From the NCBI GenBank assembly GCA_021806765.1, contig JAJZQR010000099.1:1-17020 (forward strand): a stretch of DNA of 17,020 bases, given 5' to 3'. This document shows, piece by piece, positions 5,882-12,833 of this stretch. The notes beneath the pieces were generated by a model. The model did not search any database. It had not been told where the DNA came from and was given only the letters and a program-made list of their open reading frames with translations. Source of the DNA: Chloroflexota bacterium (GTDB lineage: Bacteria > Chloroflexota > UBA6077). Numbering within the stretch: the stretch's first letter is position 1; every line of letters begins with the position of its first letter. Position numbers and translations under genes: made by a program.

Positions 5882-5932
5882 GGGGACCGGCCGCGGGCAG
5901 AAGACAGCCGGTCCCTGTCTTCCGCCCCGCGG
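5882..5932 (+). promoter_or_regulatory. Leader with two mutually exclusive hairpins
   Basis: Hairpin A pairs GGGACCGGC (5883-5891) with GCCGGTCCC (5907-5915), 9 perfect bp. Hairpin B pairs 5891-5897 with 5926-5932 (CCGCGGG/CCCGCGG) and 5900-5907 with 5915-5922 (GAAGACAG/CTGTCTTC), 15 bp in all, closing on a 7-nt loop. The two share bases 5891 and 5907-5915, so they cannot form together. They lie 35 nt before the first virion gene. No U-run follows, so neither is a simple intrinsic terminator. An attenuator-like switch, or a stabilising 5' leader, is possible. Confidence 0.5.
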
Positions 5933-5967
5933 CCTCCCCATCAACCACCATAGTGAGGAGGTTCGAC

Positions 5968-6483
5968 ATGGCTCGAAGGGTCCCCGTTGATGAGGAGCCC
6001 CGCCCGACTCGCGCGAACCCCGTCGACATTCTCGGCGAGGACGTGGTGAAGGTCGGGGCGATGGCGGTGGGGCTCGCGGCCACCGCCATGGTCAATGATT
6101 CGTTCGTCCATCCGGTCGTCAGCCGCTTCATTCCTGTCAGCGGGCAGGCGATGAGCAAGCTGGTCGACGCCGGTACGACCGCCGGCACTGCCTGGGGGAT
6201 CGGCGAGGTAGTTGGAATGGTGTCCCGTCCCATCGGCCGGGACATGAAGCGCGGCGGCTTGATCCTCTCCGCCGGCAAGGTGATCTCCGTTCCATTCTCC
6301 GGCTTCGCGATCTCCGGCCAGCTGAACCTGGCCGGGCTCCCCGGCGCCAAGGCCGCGCCCACCCAGCAGATCCAGGCTGCCAACGGCAAGGTGATCTCCA
6401 TTGCCGACGCCAGGGCCGCGAGCGGCAGCGCCGTTCAGGTCCTCACCAGCAGCGTCCCGGCTGCTGAGTACGTCGGGCTGTAG
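5968..6483 (+). CDS. Hydrophobic glycine/alanine-rich virion protein candidate
   Basis: 171 residues from the ATG at 5968 with AGGAGG upstream (5956-5961). After a polar N-terminus (MARRVPVDEEPRPTRANP) come hydrophobic segments at about 27-42 (VVKVGAMAVGLAATAM) and 68-86 (DAGTTAGTAWGIGEVVGMV). A GGLILSAGKVISVPFSGFAI stretch follows, then an alanine-rich end. It is likely embedded in or bound to a virion membrane. It is the first gene of the structural operon, 14 nt before the capsid gene. I considered whether it could be a small capsid protein as in P23-77-like viruses, but it does not read as a beta-barrel. The function is not known. Confidence 0.65.
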   Translation: MARRVPVDEEPRPTRANPVDILGEDVVKVGAMAVGLAATAMVNDSFVHPVVSRFIPVSGQAMSKLVDAGTTAGTAWGIGEVVGMVSRPIGRDMKRGGLILSAGKVISVPFSGFAISGQLNLAGLPGAKAAPTQQIQAANGKVISIADARAASGSAVQVLTSSVPAAEYVGL

Positions 6484-6497
6484 GAGGAGGTGCTGAA

Positions 6498-7610
6498 ATG
6501 AAGTTCACCAGACAGGTACTGACCCAGACCCTGGACTTCTCCGCCTCCGGATCCGACCAGATCTCCATCGGCCAGACCAGCTTCTGGCTCATCGGCATGG
6601 AGCTGGCGCTCACCCTGGCGAAGACCGACGGGACCAGCCCCACCACGACCCAGGATTTCTTCGCGCGCCCCATCACCGGGCTTTCCCTGGCCAGTGGCGA
6701 CTTCGCGCCCTTCATCTCCATCAACAGCCCCAACGTGCGCTCGCTGTACTGGCACGAGCGGCTGAAGAACCAGGGCAGGCTGATGGGTCCCAGCATGGCA
6801 GCGGGCTCTGTCAGCATGCGTTGGCTGCTGCCCATCTTCTTCGGGGTCAACCCGGTGAAGGTGGACGACGCCATGCACGTCAAGGACGTGACCGCCGCCA
6901 TCAAGCCGAGCTCCGACCTGACCTTGAGCGTCAACTGGTCCGCGGCCGGCAGCACCACCGGCACCGGTGGCCCCATCGGCGACTATCGGGCGATCGGCAC
7001 CACCACCAAAGTGCGGGTGACCCTGTACGGCGTGGAGCTGGAGGCTGGAGACACCCCGCCGGCCTACATGCCCCACATCTACAGCACCAACTGGCAGCCT
7101 GGGCAGACCTACTCCGGCTATGACGGCATCGTCAGTCTGGAGCCGGGCTTCCTGTACAGGCGGAGCACCGTGCTGGTCAGGAACGGGGCGGCCCCGGCGG
7201 ACCTGCGTCTGGACGGGCTCAACTCCGACGCCATCAGCCAGATCGGCATCTTCGCCTTCGACGGACGGCCGGTGCTGAAGCAGCAGTTCGTCGACTTCGT
7301 GCGCCACTCCCAGGCGCAGTTCCAGGTCGCCGACGACAACGCCGCCCTGGCCGAGGGCGGCTCGGTCGGCGCCACGGCCGCCTACGGCACCCCGACGGTG
7401 GCCTGCGACTACAACCCCGGCGTGGGGATGATCGACTGGCTGGACTTCCCGTCCACCAATGCGCCAGCCGGCATGAAGGCCGGGGCCGATCCCCTCTATG
7501 GGATCGACATGCGAGGCAAGGACAAGGGCGCCGTGAAGATCGGCTTCACCGTCGACGCCAGCACCAACACCAACGTGGACCTTCTCCACGAGGCGTATCT
7601 GCCCTACTAG
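6498..7610 (+). CDS. Candidate major capsid protein, probable double jelly-roll fold
   Basis: 370 residues, with a very strong GGAGGAGG site 6 nt before the ATG and the hairpin at 7630-7657 after it, both fitting a highly made protein. The sequence is almost wholly short beta strands and loops: FSASGSDQISIGQTSFWLIG opens like the first strands of a jelly roll. PIFFGVNPV...DDAMHVKDVTAAIKPSSDLTLSVNW resembles the mid-barrel region of PM2/Odin-group capsid proteins. RVTLYGVELEAG closes the first half, and a second strand set (FLYRRSTVLVRNGA, IGIFAFDGRPV, VKIGFTVDAS) follows. The length suits double jelly-roll capsids (PM2 P2 269, PRD1 P3 about 395). No signal or membrane segment is seen. The call rests on pattern and context, so a structure model is the test. 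Confidence 0.65.
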   Translation: MKFTRQVLTQTLDFSASGSDQISIGQTSFWLIGMELALTLAKTDGTSPTTTQDFFARPITGLSLASGDFAPFISINSPNVRSLYWHERLKNQGRLMGPSMAAGSVSMRWLLPIFFGVNPVKVDDAMHVKDVTAAIKPSSDLTLSVNWSAAGSTTGTGGPIGDYRAIGTTTKVRVTLYGVELEAGDTPPAYMPHIYSTNWQPGQTYSGYDGIVSLEPGFLYRRSTVLVRNGAAPADLRLDGLNSDAISQIGIFAFDGRPVLKQQFVDFVRHSQAQFQVADDNAALAEGGSVGATAAYGTPTVACDYNPGVGMIDWLDFPSTNAPAGMKAGADPLYGIDMRGKDKGAVKIGFTVDASTNTNVDLLHEAYLPY

Positions 7611-7629
7611 GGGCAACCACCGACTAGGT

Positions 7630-7657
7630 CCCCGGCCCCTGTAACAGGGGGCCGGGG
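7630..7657 (+). terminator. Very stable hairpin after the capsid gene, possible partial terminator
   Basis: CCCCGGCCCCTG (7630-7641) pairs with CAGGGG-G-CCGGGG (7645-7657): 12 bp with one bulged G and a TAA triloop. It lies in the 64-nt gap between the capsid gene and the repeat-containing gene. No T-run follows, so it may be an inefficient terminator or a 3' stabiliser that makes capsid mRNA more abundant than downstream messages. Confidence 0.55.
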
Positions 7658-7674
7658 CGCAACGGAGGTGGCCG

Positions 7675-8562
7675 ATGGCCGCTAATGACTACCCAGAGCA
7701 GGGCGTTGCGGTTTGGCCGGAGGGCGTGTCCTCTCCCGGCCTTTCTCCGCAGATCGCGGTGCTGGGTCTCAACCACAACGCCGTAATCGTCGAGTTTCAG
7801 CCCCAGGGCGGGGCCACGTCGGGCTCCTTCCAGGTTGTCGACAGCGACAACCCGAACACCGGCTTCCACGCGACGGTGGACGCCAACGGCGCCACGGGCA
7901 CCCTGAGCGCCACCGACAAGCGGATCGTGGCCGGTGTGCATCGCTACCTCCGTGTCGAGGCTCTTGCCGTCAACGGCCGCTGGCACGTGAAGGTGACGCC
8001 GATCACTGCCACCAACCAGCAGACCATCACCACCACCGTGAGCGGGACGGTTAACCAGGGGACGCCCGGGGCGAGCCCCTGGCCGGTGAGCGGGACGGTT
8101 AACCAGGGCACCCCCGGGGCAAGCCCTTGGCCGGTGGACACGGAGCTCCCCGTCGCGGCGGCCCTCGCCGACGGGGCGTCTAACCCCACAACGCCCATGG
8201 TAGGCGCGGCCCTCCTGGTGTGGAACGGCGCCAGCTGGGATCGGCAGAGGACCCCCAACGTGTTCAAACCCGTCGCGGCGGTGGCTGTGACCGCCGGCAC
8301 ACCCGTGAACCTGTGGACACCAGCCAGCGGCAAGAAGTTCCGGCTGATGGGGTTCGCCCTCAGCCTGTCGGTGGCTGGGGCGGTGATCCTGAAGGACGCC
8401 GCCGCCGAGCTCGCCCGGACTCCTTCGATGGCCGCGGGGATTGGGCTAGTCTCCCCGCCCATGGGAAACGGCTACCTGTCGGCCGCGGCGGACAACATTC
8501 TGAAGATCGACGTGACCGCAACTGGCAGCGTCAACGGCTACGTCTTCGGGACGGAGGAGTAA
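7675..8562 (+). CDS. Modular spike/fibre-like protein with tandem linker repeats
   Basis: 295 residues from the ATG at 7675, GGAGG upstream. Residues about 1-115 form a beta-rich domain (GVAVWPEGVSSPG; VLGLNHNAVIVEFQPQGG; HRYLRVEALAVNGRWHVKVT). Two near-identical 16-residue units (VSGTVNQGTPGASPWP, residues 122-153) follow. Then comes a common phage C-terminal domain: ALADGASNPTTPMVGAALLVW, PVNLWTPASGKKFRLMGFAL, VILKDAAAELA. That last pattern is frequent in uncharacterised phage structural proteins. A receptor-binding or vertex role is inferred from the layout and its place after the capsid gene. No membrane segment is seen. Confidence 0.65.
   Translation: MAANDYPEQGVAVWPEGVSSPGLSPQIAVLGLNHNAVIVEFQPQGGATSGSFQVVDSDNPNTGFHATVDANGATGTLSATDKRIVAGVHRYLRVEALAVNGRWHVKVTPITATNQQTITTTVSGTVNQGTPGASPWPVSGTVNQGTPGASPWPVDTELPVAAALADGASNPTTPMVGAALLVWNGASWDRQRTPNVFKPVAAVAVTAGTPVNLWTPASGKKFRLMGFALSLSVAGAVILKDAAAELARTPSMAAGIGLVSPPMGNGYLSAAADNILKIDVTATGSVNGYVFGTEE
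8038..8133 (+). repeat. Two tandem 48-bp in-frame repeats
   Basis: Units 8038-8085 and 8086-8133 both encode VSGTVNQGTPGASPWP and differ at only a few bases, mostly third codon positions. This points to a recent duplication followed by light divergence. It lengthens the proline/glycine linker of the spike-like protein. Confidence 0.85.
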
Positions 8563-8566
8563 GGCT

Positions 8567-8914
8567 GTGAACAGCGATGTGATAGCGCTCTCGCTGCTCT
8601 CCGGGGCAGAGACGGCCCACTCCTTCTCCAGCTTCCTGCCCTCGAGCTTCACAGTGAAGAGCTTCGCACTGGATCCGACGGGGAACGTGCAGCAGAAGGT
8701 GGCGGATCTTCGAAGCGGGTACCGGCCGGCCGTGGCCTTTGGCCTTGGGCTGGGCGGGGTGGTGAGCCTGGTGGCCCGCTCGCCGATGCCCTTCTTCGCC
8801 TCTGTAGCCGCGGCGGGGGCGATGCTACTTCTCTACGAGCAGAACCTACCTCCGGAGATGCGACTGGCTCTGCCGGAGATGCCCCGCCTACTCCTGTCCG
8901 ATGGGGTGAGCTGA
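8567..8914 (+). CDS. Small integral membrane protein, 115 aa
   Basis: The GTG start at 8567 has GGAGGAG upstream and lies 4 nt after the previous stop. A polar, serine/phenylalanine-rich N-terminus (SFSSFLPSSFTVKSFALDP) precedes hydrophobic segments at about 54-70 (AVAFGLGLGGVVSLVA) and 75-90 (FFASVAAAGAMLLLY), which form one hairpin or two helices. The C-terminus is proline/leucine-rich. It probably sits in the virion membrane. I recognise no family. The next ATG follows its stop after one base. Confidence 0.65.
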   Translation: MNSDVIALSLLSGAETAHSFSSFLPSSFTVKSFALDPTGNVQQKVADLRSGYRPAVAFGLGLGGVVSLVARSPMPFFASVAAAGAMLLLYEQNLPPEMRLALPEMPRLLLSDGVS

Positions 8915-8915
8915 G

Positions 8916-10247
8916 ATGGGTGTACTGAAGAACCGCACCGACAACGCGGAGGGGATCCTGGGAGTCTACTATGCCCTGGACTATGGCTTGGTGGTGGATG
9001 GCATAACCGACGGGGCGGGGGCCATCCAGCGGGCCGTCAACGCCGCTGCCGGCGACGGGGGTGGGCGGGTCCTGCTGCCTCCCAGCGCCAGCCCCGTGCT
9101 GATCGGGTCCACGATCGTGCTGGGCGACAACACCGAGCTGGTGATCCCCGCCGGCTGCACTCTCAAGCTGAAGGACGGCGCTAACTGCGACCTGATCGCC
9201 AACGGCGACCCGGTGGGGGGCAACAGCCGCGTCCGGGTCTCCGGCGCCGGGGTGGTGGATGGCAACCGGGCCAACCAGGGGGCTGGCAACTGGCACGGGA
9301 TCCACCTGGTGAACGTGGCCGACGCCCGGGTAGATGCAGGCCTCACCGTGAAGAGCTGCCGGGGCTGTGGTGTGCTGCTCTCCAGCTCCACCAGGGCCGA
9401 GATCGACCTGGTGGCCACCGACAACGGGATCGACGGGGTGGACCTGCTAGACACCGTCCGGTCCGTGATCCGTGCCCGGGCCTACGACAACTCGAAGGCC
9501 GCGACGGCCGGCACTGGCAACGGGATCCACCTGGAGGGAGCCAGCACCGACAACGTGATCGTCTCCCCCGTCTGCTACGACTCCCTGGGGGCCGGTGGTC
9601 GGCAGGGCTACGGGGTCCGGGAGGACGCGGCCAGCACCTGCGACCGCAACCTGATCGTGGGCGGCTCCCTGGCCGGCAACCTGACGGGGGCCACCTCCCT
9701 GATCGGCGCCAGCTCCAAGCGGATCGACGACGTGACGACTGTGGGAGGTGCAGTCCCGGCAGCCGAGGCCTTCGGCGCCGCCGGCTCTGCCGGCGTCAGC
9801 CTTCTCGCCGCTCGGCAGGACCACGTGCACCCCCTCGGCCACGATGATCACACCCTGCTAACCAACATCGGGGTCAACACCCACGCCCAGATCGATAACC
9901 ATATCGGCGCCAGCGCCCAGGTCCACGGTCTGGGTACTGGTGCGAACGTTCTGGGGACCAAACAGGCCGCCGGGCGCCGGATCGAGGTCAAGTCCGTCGC
10001 TGTCTCGATCACGGCAAGTGGGTGGTACGCCGCCTCGGTGACCTTCGACAACGCATTCACCAACGTCTATGGGGCGGCCTTCCACGTGGTGGGCTCGGGA
10101 GCGATGAACGCTGGCATCATCGGCCTGGCGAACCCTGCTGGCCAAGGCGGCACGCTCACCACCACAGGGGCAACGCTGGGGATCAACGTTAGCGTATCCA
10201 GTGGCACCGGTACGATTGTCGTCTATTTCATCGCGGTGGGGGACTAG
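8916..10247 (+). CDS. Right-handed beta-helix (pectate-lyase-like) spike protein
   Basis: 443 residues. It starts with the pattern seen before many phage beta-helices: YYALDYGLVVDGITDGAGAI, then QRAVNAAA and GGGRVLLPP. Residues about 50-260 have repeating short strands with turns ending in N or D (GVVDGNRANQG, WHGIHLVNVADARVD, CGVLLSSSTRAEID, NGIHLEGASTDNVIV), as in right-handed parallel beta-helix depolymerases or receptor-binding spikes. Around 300-350 lies the fibre-type module HDDHTLLTNIGVNTHAQIDN followed by HGLGTGANVLGT, and the last 100 residues are a beta-rich trimer-tip-like domain. Catalytic residues cannot be named without a model. No tail genes are near, so a vertex spike is more likely than a tailspike. 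Confidence 0.75.
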   Translation: MGVLKNRTDNAEGILGVYYALDYGLVVDGITDGAGAIQRAVNAAAGDGGGRVLLPPSASPVLIGSTIVLGDNTELVIPAGCTLKLKDGANCDLIANGDPVGGNSRVRVSGAGVVDGNRANQGAGNWHGIHLVNVADARVDAGLTVKSCRGCGVLLSSSTRAEIDLVATDNGIDGVDLLDTVRSVIRARAYDNSKAATAGTGNGIHLEGASTDNVIVSPVCYDSLGAGGRQGYGVREDAASTCDRNLIVGGSLAGNLTGATSLIGASSKRIDDVTTVGGAVPAAEAFGAAGSAGVSLLAARQDHVHPLGHDDHTLLTNIGVNTHAQIDNHIGASAQVHGLGTGANVLGTKQAAGRRIEVKSVAVSITASGWYAASVTFDNAFTNVYGAAFHVVGSGAMNAGIIGLANPAGQGGTLTTTGATLGINVSVSSGTGTIVVYFIAVGD

Positions 10248-10250
10248 GCC

Positions 10251-10685
10251 ATGATCGAGACCATTCCTATCAACTCCAACGGCCCGCTGGCCTGCACCAT
10301 ACGCGTCGACCAGACTGGCCCCATGCAGCTCACCTTCCGAGCTGGGAGCTATACCGACACCGACGGCAATACCCTGGACCTGCTAGCCGACTCCATGGCG
10401 GACATTCCGCTCGACGCCGTGCACAATCGAGCTCTATCGGCCCGCATTGGCCGGAGGGCATCCGATGGCTCGGTTGATATTCTGGTGGAGGCCCTGCCGT
10501 TGGACGGCGTCAGTATGAGTGAGTTTCGGGATGTGCAGGCGCCCGGCGGGTGGCAGACGGGGGTGAACAAGGGCGCCTTCCAGGTAGTATGGGAACTGAT
10601 CCCCTTTGGGCTCACCGTGATACCGGCCGGTACAGCCGACCTCGGCGGTGTGCCCATCAAGATCTTGGTGATCATCAATGGCTAG
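10251..10685 (+). CDS. Beta-rich hypothetical virion protein, 144 aa
   Basis: The ATG comes 3 nt after the beta-helix stop. The product is beta-rich: ACTIRVDQTGPMQLTFRAGS, DGSVDILVEALPLDG, GAFQVVWELIPFGLTVIP, GGVPIKILVIING. It has no membrane segment or cysteine pair of note. It may be a spike base or chaperone for the preceding protein, but I do not recognise it. Its final codons overlap the next gene's start by 8 nt. Confidence 0.6.
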   Translation: MIETIPINSNGPLACTIRVDQTGPMQLTFRAGSYTDTDGNTLDLLADSMADIPLDAVHNRALSARIGRRASDGSVDILVEALPLDGVSMSEFRDVQAPGGWQTGVNKGAFQVVWELIPFGLTVIPAGTADLGGVPIKILVIING

Positions 10686-10872
10686 GGTTAGCAGCGGCCA
10701 ATCGGACCCCGAGCGGGTCCTGAACAAGGCGCGGCAGGCAGCGGTGGAGGCCAAACGCCAGACACACAGGGGCAAACGCGTTTCACAGCTCAGTCCGTCC
10801 GAGCAGGCCGATCTACTGGAGGCCATCGCTATGATGCTGGGGCTCGCTGACAACAACGGAGCAGTGGTCTAA
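10678..10872 (+). CDS. Small basic-to-neutral helical protein, 64 aa
   Basis: The ATG lies inside the end of the previous gene (8-nt overlap). The N-terminal half is rich in R, K and Q (SDPERVLNKARQAAVEAKRQ, HRGKRV). The second half is an amphipathic helix (LSPSEQADLLEAIAMMLGL). No function can be assigned. The position points to a minor virion or assembly protein. Confidence 0.55.
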   Translation: MARVSSGQSDPERVLNKARQAAVEAKRQTHRGKRVSQLSPSEQADLLEAIAMMLGLADNNGAVV

Positions 10873-10875
10873 ACC

Positions 10876-11394
10876 ATGATTCCCCAGCAGGCCGTTATCG
10901 ACGCCACGGCGGCCCAGGCGCAGACCGGGGTCTCTGACCTCGCCGCAGCGCTGGCGCTGGCTGTGGCCGGGCCGGAGACGGGCTACAGCTACAACCCGTC
11001 GGAGCCCGGGGATTACATGCTGGGCGGCCAGATCGTCCTGAAGGAAACGCCCGGGGCGATCCCCACCAGCTGGGGATACACCCAGCTGCACACCAATGCC
11101 GGCGGCGACGGGGGAGGGGTCGGCAACGGCCACTCGGTAGCCGAGCTCACCAACGGAGTCAGCAATTTGGCCATCGCCATGGCGGAGATCCAGAGGAGGC
11201 TCAACGCCGGCGACGATGCATACGGGGCTCTGGAGCCCTGGAGTACTCGGGACCAGGCGATAGCTCAGCTCCCGGAGGCGCAAGCAGCCCTGGGTAGCGA
11301 TATTTCGCGCGGAATACCCGGAAGCGGCGTCGACGGCGCCGCCATCGCCCTGGCGGGGATCCTTGGCCTCGCCGCCTGGGTACTGTTCGGATAG
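10876..11394 (+). CDS. Lytic transglycosylase-like protein with C-terminal membrane anchor
   Basis: 172 residues. Residues about 25-100 follow the SLT/goose-lysozyme pattern: LALAVAGPETGYSYNP, where E36 in PETG is the probable catalytic glutamate; GDYMLGG; TSWGYTQLHTNAGG, the S/T-x-G-x-x-Q-L/I motif; then a GNGHS loop and long helices. The last about 20 residues (AAIALAGILGLAAWVLFG) form a membrane segment. It would cleave the glycan strand from the virion membrane during DNA entry, as PRD1 P7 does. That parallel is inference. The M23 peptidase gene follows by 13 nt. The start has no strong ribosome site and sits 3 nt after the previous stop. Confidence 0.7.
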   Translation: MIPQQAVIDATAAQAQTGVSDLAAALALAVAGPETGYSYNPSEPGDYMLGGQIVLKETPGAIPTSWGYTQLHTNAGGDGGGVGNGHSVAELTNGVSNLAIAMAEIQRRLNAGDDAYGALEPWSTRDQAIAQLPEAQAALGSDISRGIPGSGVDGAAIALAGILGLAAWVLFG

Positions 11395-11407
11395 GGAGTG
11401 AAAGAGG

Positions 11408-11911
11408 ATGGCCGCCGTCCAGAGCTTCCCGCTGGCGACCAAGGTGAGCGTCCCGGCCAGCCACTGGGATGGGCTGGCGGCCGTGGACCTCTTCGCCCCC
11501 TGCGGAACGCCCTGGACGGCGGTCTTCGACGGGATCGCCCAGCCGATCGACGCGCCCCTGGGGGGCAATGCCCTGCTACTCACCGCAGCCGACGGCACCG
11601 TCGCCTACTACGCCCACGGGAAACCCGAGCGGACCAGCGGACAGGTCCGAGCCGGCCAGGTGATCGGCTACGTGTCCGACAGCGGCAACGCCAAAGGCAC
11701 CGGCTGCCACCTCCACTTTGCGGTGGGGCGCCACGGGATCGACGACAACGGCGCCGGAGATCTGGATCCCGCGGCCTGGCTGGCAGGGGCAGAAGCCAAG
11801 CCCCTGGGAGGCACTGAGGATCCTGGCAACGGGAAATGGCGCACGGTGGCCATCGCGGGGATCGCGGCCGTCGGAGCGCTGATGCTGCTAGATGCTTTGA
11901 TCGGAGACTGA
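11408..11911 (+). CDS. M23-family zinc peptidase with C-terminal membrane anchor
   Basis: 167 residues. The LytM/M23 fold is clear: H19...D27 (SHWDGLAAVDLFAPCGTP), ADGTVAYYAHGKP with H70, GQVRAGQVIGYVSDSGNAKG, and HLHF (H101, H103). All zinc and catalytic positions are present; H-x7-D is the longer-spaced variant of the first motif. Residues about 147-164 (VAIAGIAAVGALMLLDAL) form a C-terminal membrane segment, so the enzyme would face outward or inward from a membrane. It cuts peptide cross-bridges in peptidoglycan. Together with the preceding transglycosylase it makes a two-enzyme entry set. Confidence 0.88.
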   Translation: MAAVQSFPLATKVSVPASHWDGLAAVDLFAPCGTPWTAVFDGIAQPIDAPLGGNALLLTAADGTVAYYAHGKPERTSGQVRAGQVIGYVSDSGNAKGTGCHLHFAVGRHGIDDNGAGDLDPAAWLAGAEAKPLGGTEDPGNGKWRTVAIAGIAAVGALMLLDALIGD

Positions 11912-11912
11912 G

Positions 11913-12599
11913 ATGAGTGCTGAAGAAGATGCTGCTGCACGAAGGGCAGCCTGGATAGCTGCCGGCGCGCCCGACTACAACGCCCCGACGAAAGACAGCA
12001 GTGGCAACATCACCGGGTATGTGAGCGTGGCCGCTGAGCCCCAGTCTGCCCGCTCCGAGTCCAACCAGGGGCTGCAGATCGTCGGTAACCAGGTGGTGGA
12101 CACCAAGACGGGCCAGAGCGGCCCCTACTTCGCGGCCCAGGGCACCGTCACCTGGATCAACCAGGCGCCCCAGCCGGTGCAGCAGCCGATCCAGCAGCCC
12201 ACCCAGCAGCCCACGCAGCCCAACCCGACGCCATCCCCGGGCGACGCGCTGGTCACGACCTGCAAGGGCCAGATGACCCGCAACTTCCTGCACGACCAGC
12301 TCTACCAGGCGGGATACGACGGCCCGTGGGACACCGCATCCATGGTGGCAGCCTTCAACCGGGCGGCTTGTCCGTCGATCGGCGACAGGACGACGTCGGG
12401 CGGAGGCTCAGGCGGAGGAACTGCCGGCGGGGGAGGTGGGAGCACCGGAGGCTCGAGCGAGACCGGCACACCCGTGAACCTGGTGAAGGCTGGCACTATG
12501 AGCAACCTGCAGGGCTGGATCCAGGCGAATCCTATCCCGGCCATCCTGCTGGCTGCCGTCGCCGGCAGCATGCTGCTGGGCAGTGGGAGGAGGAGGTAA
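11913..12599 (+). CDS. Tail-anchored virion protein with PQQP repeats and Gly-rich linker
   Basis: 228 residues from the ATG at 11913, one base after the M23 stop. Order: a polar N-terminal domain with NQVVDTKTGQSGPYFAAQG; a disordered proline/glutamine repeat at about 85-107 (QPVQQPIQQPTQQPTQPNPT); a small folded domain with two cysteines (TTCKGQMTRNFLHDQLYQAG...NRAACPS); a nearly pure glycine/serine linker (about 155-185); TGTPVNLV; and a C-terminal membrane helix (IPAILLAAVAGSMLLG) ending GRRR. The extended linkers suggest a stalk reaching from the membrane through the capsid. The family is not recognised. Confidence 0.65.
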   Translation: MSAEEDAAARRAAWIAAGAPDYNAPTKDSSGNITGYVSVAAEPQSARSESNQGLQIVGNQVVDTKTGQSGPYFAAQGTVTWINQAPQPVQQPIQQPTQQPTQPNPTPSPGDALVTTCKGQMTRNFLHDQLYQAGYDGPWDTASMVAAFNRAACPSIGDRTTSGGGSGGGTAGGGGGSTGGSSETGTPVNLVKAGTMSNLQGWIQANPIPAILLAAVAGSMLLGSGRRR

Positions 12600-12605
12600 G
12601 GCACC

Positions 12606-12830
12606 ATGGAGAAGGACGACTACACCCTTCACTTCGACGAGGCGACCGGCCAGTATGTGAGGATCCCCTACGACTCCCGCCAGTCCAGCGACGTGGGGAC
12701 CAGCGGATGGTGGAGCAAGACGGCCGAGGCCGCGGGTGTGCCCAGGCCGAAGGACAAGGACAACACCGCCGCGGTGGTCGCCGTGATTGGCTTTGCCGTG
12801 GTGGTGGCCCTGCTCGCCGGGAGGAGGTAG
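12606..12830 (+). CDS. Small tail-anchored membrane protein, 74 aa
   Basis: Very strong GGAGGAGG upstream of the ATG. The N-terminus is polar (DDYTLHFDEATGQYVRIPYD). The C-terminus is a single hydrophobic helix (about 54-72, AAVVAVIGFAVVVALLA) ending GRR, the same C-terminal plan as the gene before it. It is probably an abundant membrane-bound minor virion protein. Confidence 0.65.
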   Translation: MEKDDYTLHFDEATGQYVRIPYDSRQSSDVGTSGWWSKTAEAAGVPRPKDKDNTAAVVAVIGFAVVVALLAGRR

Positions 12831-12833
12831 GAG

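Noticed and set aside
5882..5932. Intrinsic terminator
   Set aside because: Neither hairpin is followed by a T-run and a start codon with a strong ribosome site follows within 40 nt.
5968..7610. Two-capsid-protein (P23-77/SH1-like) arrangement with small and large subunits
   Set aside because: The 171-aa product has the right size for a small subunit but is glycine/alanine-rich with hydrophobic segments, not a beta-barrel.
6435..7616. 393-codon open frame on the minus strand opposite the capsid gene
   Set aside because: Histidine, glycine and valine-rich shadow typical of GC-rich coding DNA; the plus strand has a strong ribosome site and natural protein composition.
8038..8133. CRISPR-like repeat
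   Set aside because: The two copies are directly adjacent with no spacer and lie in frame inside a coding gene.
8916..10247. Tailspike implying a tailed phage
   Set aside because: No terminase, portal, tape measure or tail gene occurs in 17 kb; a vertex spike on a tailless virion explains it better.
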